From: Gammaproteobacteria bacterium
GTDB taxonomy: Bacteria; Pseudomonadota; Gammaproteobacteria; PS1; Pseudothioglobaceae
Direction of reading: 5' to 3'
DNA length: 23,666 bases
Assembly: GCA_028599035.1 (NCBI GenBank)
Contig: JAQRMT010000010.1
Location: 1-23,666 of the forward strand
Shown here in pieces: positions 1-6,582 of this stretch (position 1 is the first letter of the stretch; every line of letters starts with the position of its first letter). Under the pieces are notes generated by a model that saw only the letters and a list, made by a program, of their open reading frames with translations, searched no databases and had not been told where the DNA came from. The translations under genes were made by a program, and so were the position numbers.

Positions 1-109
1 CACAACTTAGGCTGTCTTTAGCCTGCACATCGCTGAGTGTGTCTGCTTGCACATTGAAACTGCCGATCGTTAATAACGATACAGCAGATAATTTTAATAA
101 CTTATTCAT
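1..109 (-). CDS. Periplasmic amino-acid ABC transporter binding protein, AapJ-like (5' end only)
   Basis: Only the first 36 codons are in the window; the gene runs off the left edge. The start is the ATG at 109-107, preceded by a clear Shine-Dalgarno sequence (AAGGAGAAG, four bases before the ATG). The first 22 residues form a typical Sec signal peptide: Lys at positions 3 and 6, a hydrophobic core, and Val-Gln-Ala before the likely cleavage site. The mature protein begins ADTLSDVQAKDSLSC. That pattern (short TL-DV-AK-L-C-G start) is what I remember from AapJ/BztA-type binding proteins of general L-amino-acid ABC transporters. The exported nature is well supported; the transporter family rests on about 14 mature residues and is tentative. 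A -10 box and a palindrome lie in its leader. Confidence 0.5.
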   Translation of the reverse strand, partial: MNKLLKLSAVSLLTIGSFNVQADTLSDVQAKDSLSC

Positions 110-138
110 AAAACTTCTCCTTGATTGAGATAAAAAAA

Positions 139-160
139 TTACAATTATTCGAAATTGTAA
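139..160. promoter_or_regulatory. Perfect palindrome in the leader of the binding-protein gene
   Basis: The arms TTACAATT and AATTGTAA are exact reverse complements separated by six bases. The palindrome lies between the minus-strand -10 box (171-176) and the Shine-Dalgarno sequence, at about +4 to +25 of the predicted transcript. It could be a repressor operator or an RNA hairpin. The sequence shows the symmetry only; no regulator is identified. Confidence 0.4.
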
Positions 161-170
161 CCGTCGATAA

Positions 171-176
171 ATTATA
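171..176 (-). promoter_or_regulatory. -10 box of the binding-protein gene promoter
   Basis: TATAAT on the minus strand, about 62 bases upstream of the ATG at 109. The hexamer 17 bases further upstream is a poor match to TTGACA, so the call rests on the consensus -10 and its position. Confidence 0.4.
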
Positions 177-357
177 GCAATAATTTACCCCTACGAAGAG
201 TTAAATTAAGCATCTAACTCATTGATTGCCCTTTATTTGTTGATTATTTGATGCAATATGTCGTCATTTTTTCACTTATTACGGCAAAAATTATAACCTT
301 AAATTAAATTAAAAATATGCTATAAATCAGTAACTTATAATAATATTATATAACTTT

Positions 358-444
358 TACCACTATTGGTATTTTTTAACTAATAATTGGCTTTTAATGG
401 GTGGTAAAATTTACCTTTAATCCCTTGCAATAGGTAAAAAAACC
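358..444 (+). promoter_or_regulatory. Cluster of GGTA/TACC dyads before the HTH-NadE gene
   Basis: Three dyads lie in the 87 bases before the start codon. They are TACCA-N4-TGGTA at 358-371 (perfect), GGTAAAATTTACC at 403-415 (perfect around its central base), and GGT-N6-ACC at 433-444 directly against the ATG. Clustered symmetric sites in front of a gene that itself encodes a helix-turn-helix domain suggest autoregulation. That is inference; AT-rich DNA gives some dyads by chance. Confidence 0.35.
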
Positions 445-2319
445 ATGGCAATAAAAACTAAGAACTATTTAGCTAAAGTCCGTTCTAAGACTGGGCTTTC
501 AGACTACAAAATAGCGCAAAAATACGATATTAATCAGTCTAATTTAAGTAAATATAAGTCAGGAAAAATGGCACTGTCTGAGACCCATGCCTGGCTATTT
601 GCGAATATTTTAGGGCTGCCCCCTGCTGAAGTGGTGGCAAACACCAAGCTTGAACATGCAAAACTCACTGATAATTTATCGAAGGCGAAATTTTGGCAGG
701 AGCAACTAGAAAACCTTGCAAACGACTCAATGCCTTTAAAAATAGATATTGCGCAAATTAACCCCATTGTTGGCGACTTAAGCGGAAATACTGACAAAAT
801 CATTGATTTGTCGCTTAAAGCCTTTGAAATGGGTACACATTTATTGGTTTTTCCAGAATTGGCACTGAGTGGCTATCCGCCAGAAGACTTACTCTTGCGC
901 AAGGGCTTTATCGCTCAAATAGAGTCCGGGATTGAACAAATACGCAAACAATTACCTGAAACCATGAGCATTTTATTTGGCTCCCCCACTTTCGCTGATG
1001 GATGTTTATACAACAGTGCCTGCCTAATCCAGCACGCTCGTGTGCGTTACTATCATAAGCAGCGCCTGCCTAATTATGGCGTGTTTGACGAAAAACGCTA
1101 CTTTACACCTGGGCAAACCCCTATGGTGTTTGAATGTCAGGGGCGGCGCATTGGTGTGTTAATCTGCGAAGATGCTTGGAATAAAACGCCCGTTAATACT
1201 GTGGTGAATTATGGTGCACAAACACTTATCAGTCTTAACGCCTCCCCTTTTCAAATAGATAAGCATAATCAACGCCTACAAACCATTAAACAACGGGTCT
1301 TAGAAAATAAAGTGGACTTTGTTTATGTCAATATGGTTGGTGGACAAGATGAGCTGGTGTTTGATGGCGGCTCATTTGCCATGAATAACAAAGGTGAAAT
1401 TACCCATCAACTGCCTTTTTTTCGAGCCATAACCCATTCTTTGAATATGCCTATGATGAAGCGTAGCACTGAGATAGTGGAAAAAACCATTTACGATGCT
1501 CTCGTGTTAGCAACCAAAGACTATGTTGAAAAAAACGGCGTGTTTAATGGTGTAGTTATCGGGCTATCGGGCGGTATTGACTCTGCATTAACACTGGCAA
1601 TTGCCGTTGATGCGCTCGGTAGTGAGCATGTGCAGGCGGTGATGATGCCTTATGAATATACTTCTAATATGAGTTTAGAAGACGCTAAAGCACAAGCCAG
1701 TAGTATGAATGTCGATTATCATGAAGTTAATATCCATCCAATGGTGAGCAGTTTTAATATGCAACTTAGCCCCTTATTTGCAGGAATGCAACCTGACACT
1801 ACTGAAGAGAACCTGCAAGCACGCATTCGTGGCACGCTATTGATGGCAATATCTAATAAATCTGGCAAAATCTTGCTTGCCACTAGCAACAAATCTGAAA
1901 TGGCTGTTGGTTATGCAACGCTGTATGGTGATATGTCGGGTGGCTTTGCCCCGCTTAAAGATATTGCTAAAACAAGGGTGTATCGCTTAGCTAAATACCG
2001 TAATTCTCTCAATTACACCATTCCAGGACGAGTGATTGACCGTGCGCCATCAGCAGAATTGGCGCCCAACCAAGAAGACCGAGATTCTCTGCCTGAATAT
2101 GGCGAACTTGACGCTATTTTAGAGCTATTCATTGAAGAAAAACACTCGGTTGAGGCTATTATTCAGCAAGGATATAACGAGGACACAGTAAGGCGTATCA
2201 CTCGTATGGTGTTTAACAATGAATACAAACGCAAGCAAAGTGCACCTGGCCCAAAAATCAGCCGAAACGCCTTTGGCAAAGAGCGTCGCTATCCCATGAC
2301 CAGTAAATTTCAGCCTTAA
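445..2319 (+). CDS. nadE: Glutamine-dependent NAD+ synthetase with an N-terminal helix-turn-helix domain
   Basis: Makes NAD+ from deamido-NAD+ with ammonia released from glutamine, the last step of NAD synthesis, in the cytoplasm. The 624 residues show three parts. Residues 1-95 are a Cro/XRE-like helix-turn-helix (helix around 20-40, DYKIAQKYDINQSNLSKYKSG-like recognition unit) that resembles the small phage-related DUF3693 family. Residues 97 to about 335 are the nitrilase-type glutaminase with the Glu138-Lys205-Cys241 triad (FPE, HKQRLP, ICEDAW). Residues about 340-624 are the synthetase with the SGGIDS pyrophosphate loop at 375-380 and the family's usual C-terminus. NadE proteins of this class normally start near Met96 here (codon at 730), giving 529 residues. 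No stop separates the parts, and no Shine-Dalgarno lies near 730 (nearest GGAG is 27 bases upstream), so I keep the long start although its own ribosome site (AGGT) is weak. Confidence 0.9.
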   Translation: MAIKTKNYLAKVRSKTGLSDYKIAQKYDINQSNLSKYKSGKMALSETHAWLFANILGLPPAEVVANTKLEHAKLTDNLSKAKFWQEQLENLANDSMPLKIDIAQINPIVGDLSGNTDKIIDLSLKAFEMGTHLLVFPELALSGYPPEDLLLRKGFIAQIESGIEQIRKQLPETMSILFGSPTFADGCLYNSACLIQHARVRYYHKQRLPNYGVFDEKRYFTPGQTPMVFECQGRRIGVLICEDAWNKTPVNTVVNYGAQTLISLNASPFQIDKHNQRLQTIKQRVLENKVDFVYVNMVGGQDELVFDGGSFAMNNKGEITHQLPFFRAITHSLNMPMMKRSTEIVEKTIYDALVLATKDYVEKNGVFNGVVIGLSGGIDSALTLAIAVDALGSEHVQAVMMPYEYTSNMSLEDAKAQASSMNVDYHEVNIHPMVSSFNMQLSPLFAGMQPDTTEENLQARIRGTLLMAISNKSGKILLATSNKSEMAVGYATLYGDMSGGFAPLKDIAKTRVYRLAKYRNSLNYTIPGRVIDRAPSAELAPNQEDRDSLPEYGELDAILELFIEEKHSVEAIIQQGYNEDTVRRITRMVFNNEYKRKQSAPGPKISRNAFGKERRYPMTSKFQP

Positions 2320-2378
2320 CAATTTAAAAAGATGCGTTGAATTTTTCAATTACTCTGTGATTGTGTTTGCTAATCTTG

Positions 2379-2384
2379 TAAAAT
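2379..2384 (+). promoter_or_regulatory. Possible -10 box of tRNA-Pro
   Basis: TAAAAT preceded by TTG, ending nine bases before the mature tRNA. No convincing -35 is seen, but nadE ends at 2319 and some promoter is expected here. Confidence 0.3.
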
Positions 2385-2393
2385 CCGTGTTCA

Positions 2394-2470
2394 CGGGGCG
2401 TAGCGCAGTCTGGTAGCGCACCACACTGGGGGTGTGGTGGTCACAGGTTCAAATCCTGTCGTCCCGACCA
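2394..2470 (+). tRNA. tRNA-Pro (anticodon GGG)
   Basis: 77 bases that fold as a standard cloverleaf. The 7-bp acceptor stem pairs CGGGGCG with CGTCCCG (one G-U), the D loop carries AGTCTGGTAGC, and the 5-bp anticodon stem CCACA/TGTGG encloses the loop CTGGGGG, which gives anticodon GGG for proline codons CCC and CCU. The T arm contains GGTTCAAATCC. The CCA tail is encoded (2468-2470). No integrase or duplicated 3' end is visible, so there is no sign that it serves as an attachment site. Confidence 0.97.
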
Positions 2471-2530
2471 ATTTATAGCATTAAAGTTGTATCTGAGATA
2501 AACCCAAGAATACCTAGAGTTTTAAGGTAG

Positions 2531-2551
2531 TATTAACACTTAGGGTTAATA
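2531..2551. promoter_or_regulatory. Perfect 21-base palindrome upstream of the DsrE-like gene
   Basis: TATTAAC and GTTAATA are exact reverse complements around a 7-base centre, 53 bases before the start codon at 2605. Position and symmetry fit an operator or a leader hairpin. No matching -35/-10 pair is clear nearby, so the role is open. Confidence 0.35.
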
Positions 2552-2604
2552 AACCTCCGGTAATCCTATCAAGCAAAAAACGGGGGGCTTTGAGGAGAGA
2601 TAAA

Positions 2605-3090
2605 ATGAAACAATACAAATCAAAAAGTTTAATAGCAGCATTCTTAGGTGTCACAATGCTATTTGCAGGGAATACAACGGCAGATGAGAGGTATGGCAAA
2701 CAAAAAGTTGTTTATCACATTAACTATGATGACCCAGAAGCTCAAATAGGTGCTTTGCGTAATATACAAAACCACATTAATGCCGTTGGTAGGGAAAATT
2801 TAGATTTTAAAATCGTAATGCACGGCGATGGGCTTTCATTATTGCTTGAGCCTGATGCATTAGAAAGTACTAAATTAAAGCGCGGTAATGCAACCGATGA
2901 AATTCAAGCAAGAATCTCTGGACTAAAAGACCAGGGTATTCAGTTTCAAGTGTGCGCCAATACACTACAAGGTAAAAAAATCAGTTATGAAGACGATCTG
3001 TATGATGTAGACAAGGCAGACATTGTGCCAAGTGGTGTTGCTGAGTTATCTCGTTTACAGCAAATGGGTTATACCTATATAAAACCTTAG
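2605..3090 (+). CDS. Secreted DsrE/DsrF-like family protein
   Basis: A 161-residue protein with a Sec signal peptide (about residues 1-26, ending NTTA before DERYG), so it probably acts in the periplasm. The mature part has the DsrE-like fold pattern: a first strand with KVVYHINYDD, an amphipathic helix, the strand DFKIVMHGDGLSLLL near 67-82, and the strand with QFQVCANTL carrying the only mature cysteine, Cys117. The C-terminus VPSGVAELSRLQQMGYTYIKP-like is usual for this family of about 150-170 residues. Members are linked to sulfur-transfer chemistry, but the substrate of the exported ones is not established. I chose the ATG at 2605 rather than the TTG at 2590 because GAGGAG (2592-2597) sits seven bases before it and the signal peptide then starts normally. 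It follows tRNA-Pro and faces the pabB-like gene. Confidence 0.8.
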   Translation: MKQYKSKSLIAAFLGVTMLFAGNTTADERYGKQKVVYHINYDDPEAQIGALRNIQNHINAVGRENLDFKIVMHGDGLSLLLEPDALESTKLKRGNATDEIQARISGLKDQGIQFQVCANTLQGKKISYEDDLYDVDKADIVPSGVAELSRLQQMGYTYIKP

Positions 3091-3128
3091 TTTTGTACCT
3101 CATTACAGCACCACACAGCCCTATTTTT

Positions 3129-4427
3129 CTAGGTATCTAATGTAAAAATTTGCAGTATGCCTTTGGCTTTGTGCTTGGTCTCTTGTAGTTCTCGTTCAGC
3201 AATGGAGTCAAATACAATACCAGCACCTGCCCTAAAAGTTAAGCTGTTGTTTTGTTGGGTGAGGCTGCGAATAAGGATATTAAAATCCATTTTTCCATTA
3301 CTGCTAATATAACCTAGTGAGCCTGTGTAGGCTTGGCGAGGCATTTGCTCTAACTCAGCAATGATTTGCATACAGCGCACTTTAGGGCAGCCAGTGATAG
3401 TGCCGCCTGGGAATAAGGCGCTGATTAGGTGCTTAATGGTGGTGTGGGGCTTGATTTTGCCTTTGATGTTAGAAACAATATGGTGAACAAAGGGATAGCT
3501 TTCTAACGCCATCATCTCATTCACATACACGGAGCCATAGTCGCACACCCTGCCCAAGTCGTTGCGTTGTAGGTCTAGTAGCATAATATGCTCTGCTTTT
3601 TCTTTGGGATGGTTAATTAATTGTACTTTAAGACGCTCGTCGTCCTCGCCTTTGCCACGGGGGTGTGTGCCAGCAATCGGACGGGTTTGTATTTGGTTGT
3701 CATTGACGCTAAATAAGCGTTCAGGTGAAGATGAGATAATACTAAAACCCTCAAACTGCGCTAAAGCGGCAAAAGGTGCTGGATTGGACTTCTTTAGTGT
3801 TTGATAAACCTGTGTTGGACTAATGTTAGCTGTTAGTTCATATTGCCATTGTCTGGATAAATTTACCTGAAACACATCCCCTGCTTTTATATAATTACGG
3901 CTACTGGCTACACCTGTCAAGAATTTAGCCTCTTCTTCAGCAGATAAAACTCCTGTTAGTTTGCCTTTGGGTATGGTTTTTAGTTGTTTAATATCTGCCA
4001 GTACTTGTGTTATTCTATGCTGGCTGTCAAATTGGTCCAGTAAATAAGTTTGATGGTTGACATGGTCGACAATAATTGCTGTTGGGATTTTGAGTGCAAT
4101 TGCCACTGGTTGGCTGCCTAAGGGTAAATCTTGCTTTAATATCGGTTCAATTTGACCAATCAGTTCATAGGATAAATACACAAACCAGCCGCCAGTAAAG
4201 GGCAAGTCACTGACTATAGAAGAGGTGTCAATTTTTGATTCTAGCTCAGATAGAAAATCAAACTCTGTTAGATTGTTGAGGATAATTTGCTCGGTAGGAT
4301 GGGCAAATAAAATCGAATATCTGTTATCTTGATTGTGATTTACACTTTCTAATAAAGCCGGATAACGCTTAGAGTCCAGGTGACACAAGGCATCTAGCGC
4401 TACCGCAGGAATTGATATTACTTTCAC
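3129..4427 (-). CDS. pabB: Chorismate-binding enzyme, aminodeoxychorismate synthase component I-like
   Basis: Expected to aminate chorismate with ammonia from a separate glutamine amidotransferase, giving the p-aminobenzoate precursor for folate. The 432 residues match PabB in length (E. coli 453) and in the N-terminal half (LPFTGGWFVYLSYELIG near 75-90). The chorismate-binding core follows: GDVFQVNLSR (183-192), SSPERLF, PIAGT (250-254), KAEHIMLLDLQRNDLGRV (277-294), GGTITGCPKVR (341-351) and the AGAGIV end. The oddity is PIAGT: PabB normally has PIKGT with a catalytic Lys, whereas Ala is typical of anthranilate synthase TrpE. An LLES motif at 25-28 also recalls the tryptophan site of TrpE. 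Start is GTG at 4427, because an in-frame stop lies just upstream and no ATG is available. It follows pal by 22 bases, probably in one transcript. TrpE function cannot be excluded. Confidence 0.75.
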   Translation of the reverse strand: MKVISIPAVALDALCHLDSKRYPALLESVNHNQDNRYSILFAHPTEQIILNNLTEFDFLSELESKIDTSSIVSDLPFTGGWFVYLSYELIGQIEPILKQDLPLGSQPVAIALKIPTAIIVDHVNHQTYLLDQFDSQHRITQVLADIKQLKTIPKGKLTGVLSAEEEAKFLTGVASSRNYIKAGDVFQVNLSRQWQYELTANISPTQVYQTLKKSNPAPFAALAQFEGFSIISSSPERLFSVNDNQIQTRPIAGTHPRGKGEDDERLKVQLINHPKEKAEHIMLLDLQRNDLGRVCDYGSVYVNEMMALESYPFVHHIVSNIKGKIKPHTTIKHLISALFPGGTITGCPKVRCMQIIAELEQMPRQAYTGSLGYISSNGKMDFNILIRSLTQQNNSLTFRAGAGIVFDSIAERELQETKHKAKGILQIFTLDT

Positions 4428-4449
4428 AAGGGTATTTAATGGCGATTAA

Positions 4450-5019
4450 CTACTGATAAATAAATTCAACACGACGATTTTGTTGCCAACCAATTTCATC
4501 GTTCATTTTGCTTTGTGGGTTTTCTTCGCCATAACTGACCACTTCTATTCTAGCACCCAATCCCTCATAGAGACCAAATACTTCTTTAACGCTTAAGGCA
4601 CGATTTTCACCCAAGGCTAGGTTATAATCGCGCGTACCTCGTTCGTCTGCATGCCCTTCTATGCGCAGTCTAATATTTGGATTGGCTTGCATAAACCGAA
4701 CATGCTTCTCAATCTCTCGGGTGTTTTCTTTATTGATTTCAGTAGCATCGTAGTCAAAGTATAATACTAATTTAGTGCCATTGGCTTTTAATGCAGATAC
4801 AGTAACTCCTGGCATTGTGGCTACTTTGGCTAATGGTTCATTTGATTCACTCCATTCAAAAGTTGATTGTTCACGCACAACTGCATTAACTATACCCTCG
4901 CTTTTGTCTTCAATAACGACTTTATTGGTATTGGATTTTGGCTTTGATTTGAATACCTTGTCCAAGGTTGAGCAAGCGCTCAGTGTCGCCACAAGCGGCA
5001 AAATAATTATCATTTTCAT
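4450..5019 (-). CDS. pal: Peptidoglycan-associated lipoprotein Pal
   Basis: Outer-membrane lipoprotein that ties the outer membrane to peptidoglycan and works with TolB during envelope constriction. The 189-residue protein has a short signal peptide ending in the lipobox LSAC with lipidated Cys16, a flexible Lys/Ser/Glu-rich linker to about residue 75, and an OmpA-type peptidoglycan-binding domain (83-189). The domain shows FDYDATEI (88-95), GHADERGTRDYNLALGENRA (122-141) with the Asp and Arg that bind diaminopimelate, and the terminal NRRVEF. GGAG lies six bases before the ATG. It is 17 bases downstream of tolB, the normal tolB-pal order; the usual next gene cpoB is replaced by the pabB-like gene. 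Confidence 0.97.
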   Translation of the reverse strand: MKMIIILPLVATLSACSTLDKVFKSKPKSNTNKVVIEDKSEGIVNAVVREQSTFEWSESNEPLAKVATMPGVTVSALKANGTKLVLYFDYDATEINKENTREIEKHVRFMQANPNIRLRIEGHADERGTRDYNLALGENRALSVKEVFGLYEGLGARIEVVSYGEENPQSKMNDEIGWQQNRRVEFIYQ

Positions 5020-5036
5020 TGTTTTCTCCTATTTTA

Positions 5037-6329
5037 TTATTGTTCTAAATTGGTTGACCAATTCGGCTCTCTCACTTCCCCATCGTGTGAGGATAGTTCG
5101 TATGAGCGACTACCTTTTACCGATACTACGGATAATACGCCCTTGCCATCACGATGAGCGGAAAAGATAATCATATCACCATTTGGTGAAAAATAAGGCG
5201 ATTCGTCCAATGTGCCGCTACTCATCATACTTAAGTCTTGGGTTTTAATGTTTAGCATTGCAATACGATAGTCGTTATCAATACGATGCACTAACGCCAA
5301 ATGCTCACCATTCGGGGAAAATACTGCCTTGGCGTTATAACGCCCTGTGAATGTGACACGATTAATACGATTGCTGACTAGGTTTTTAATATAAATCTGC
5401 ACCTGTCCAGAGCGATTAGAGGTAAATACAAGGCGCTTACCATCAGCGGAATAACTTGCCTCGGTGTCAATCGCCTTGTGGTGTGTTAATCGAGTCAGTT
5501 GTTTATTGGCTAAGTGATAAGAATAAATATCTTTATTACCATTTTTAGACAAAGTTAATAGCAGACTTTTGCCGTTTGGATGCCAGCTAGGTGATGAGGC
5601 GATGCCATCAAAACGGGGAAGTTTTTCAATCTTTTTACGCACAAATGGATGCCAAATAAACACCTCAGAGCGTCCATTTTGAAAGGAAACATAGGCGATT
5701 TTCTTGTCTTTAAATTGATAATCTGGTGACCAAACTGGGGATAGGATTGGTGCGCTTAATCTGATACGACTTTTGGCATTCATCGCATCAGAATCAGAGA
5801 TATTAAGACGATAATACCTGTTTCCTTTTGTGTCTTCTTTGACTGTTATATAGGTTAATAGCGTGTTAAACGAGCCACTCTCTCCCAGCAAGGATTCATA
5901 AATATGGTCGCTGAGCTGGTGCGCTACTTTTCTAAAGCCATTGATATGAACGCGCGTTGAACGAGTAAAGAGCTGCGTACCGCTATAAATATCAAACAAA
6001 CGCACAGAAAGTCGGTAAATTTCATCACTTTCTTTCTCAACACTGCCAGTAACAAGTGCCTCTATATTTTGTTTTTTCCAATACTCCGCATTAACTTCAT
6101 CCACAGGCGCATCAGGAACAATCGCATCAAAGCGCCCTGAGCGCTCTAAGTTATCGTGAATAATTTTTGCAATATCTTTGCCTTGTATGTCTTGATCAAT
6201 TAGTTTGAAAGGACTTATGGCAATTGGAAAGGTGTTTTCATCTTTTTTCACTACGGTTATTTCCAACACCCCGTGTGCAATGCTAGCACTGAGTATTAAC
6301 AATAACGCCAAGCTTTTGTTTAACCTCAT
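5037..6329 (-). CDS. tolB: Tol-Pal system periplasmic protein TolB
   Basis: Periplasmic protein that links the TolQRA inner-membrane motor to Pal. The 430 residues equal the E. coli length. Residues 1-20 are a signal peptide (SASIAHG end), followed by the TolB N-terminal domain to about 165 (ISPFKLIDQ, IIHDNLERSGRFDAI). A six-bladed beta-propeller then shows repeated blades of the form PSW.PNGKSLLLT, ASYSADGKRLVFTSNRSG, AVFSPNGEHLAL and PYFSPNGDMIIFSAHRDG. The ATG overlaps the iscX stop as ATGA (6326-6329), so translation is probably coupled. tolQ, tolR and tolA are not in the window. Confidence 0.97.
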   Translation of the reverse strand: MRLNKSLALLLILSASIAHGVLEITVVKKDENTFPIAISPFKLIDQDIQGKDIAKIIHDNLERSGRFDAIVPDAPVDEVNAEYWKKQNIEALVTGSVEKESDEIYRLSVRLFDIYSGTQLFTRSTRVHINGFRKVAHQLSDHIYESLLGESGSFNTLLTYITVKEDTKGNRYYRLNISDSDAMNAKSRIRLSAPILSPVWSPDYQFKDKKIAYVSFQNGRSEVFIWHPFVRKKIEKLPRFDGIASSPSWHPNGKSLLLTLSKNGNKDIYSYHLANKQLTRLTHHKAIDTEASYSADGKRLVFTSNRSGQVQIYIKNLVSNRINRVTFTGRYNAKAVFSPNGEHLALVHRIDNDYRIAMLNIKTQDLSMMSSGTLDESPYFSPNGDMIIFSAHRDGKGVLSVVSVKGSRSYELSSHDGEVREPNWSTNLEQ

Positions 6330-6520
6330 TCTCTTTCTTCAATCCAGTGCATTTGGATGGCCTCTAGGATTTTTTCCCCAGACTTGTCTTCATTGTCGTC
6401 AAACCCCTCTAAGGCGATCACCCTCTTTCTTAAATCAACAAAATTAATGAAAGTCGGGTCAAAGTCTGGGTGTGCCTCGTCAAGTGCAATGGCAATATCT
6501 AGGGAATCGGTCCAAATCAT
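6326..6520 (-). CDS. iscX: Fe-S assembly accessory protein IscX
   Basis: Small acidic cytoplasmic protein that binds the cysteine desulfurase IscS and iron and tunes Fe-S cluster assembly. The 64 residues match the usual 66 and show the family pattern: WTDS at the N-terminus, DEAHPDFDP-TFINFVDLR, the FDDNED acidic stretch, and the EKILEAIQMHW end. A GAGGA ribosome site precedes the ATG. The stop overlaps the tolB start by four bases. The isc operon, its usual home, is absent here. Confidence 0.9.
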   Translation of the reverse strand: MIWTDSLDIAIALDEAHPDFDPTFINFVDLRKRVIALEGFDDNEDKSGEKILEAIQMHWIEERE

Positions 6521-6582
6521 AGTTTTTTCCTCGAAAAATAATCTCTAATTTTAATCAAAAATCAACCTTAAATTTAGCATTT

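Larger units (their letters stand above)
110..444. other. AT-rich divergent intergenic region, 335 bases
   Basis: No credible gene is seen here. The region separates the divergent binding-protein gene (minus) and the HTH-NadE gene (plus), so it should hold both promoters. It contains a minus-strand TATAAT at 171-176, a perfect palindrome at 139-160, a plus-strand TATAAT at 336-341 with no good -35 partner, and a cluster of GGTA/TACC dyads at 358-444. The rest is runs of A and T. Confidence 0.8.

Noticed and set aside
2394..2470. tRNA-Pro as an attachment site of an integrated element
   Set aside because: No integrase, no repeated tRNA 3' end and ordinary genes on both sides.
2554..2586. Hairpin CCTCCG/CGGGGG before the DsrE-like gene, as terminator or riboswitch
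   Set aside because: The stem is short with a G-U pair and a 21-base loop and no T run; chance is likely.
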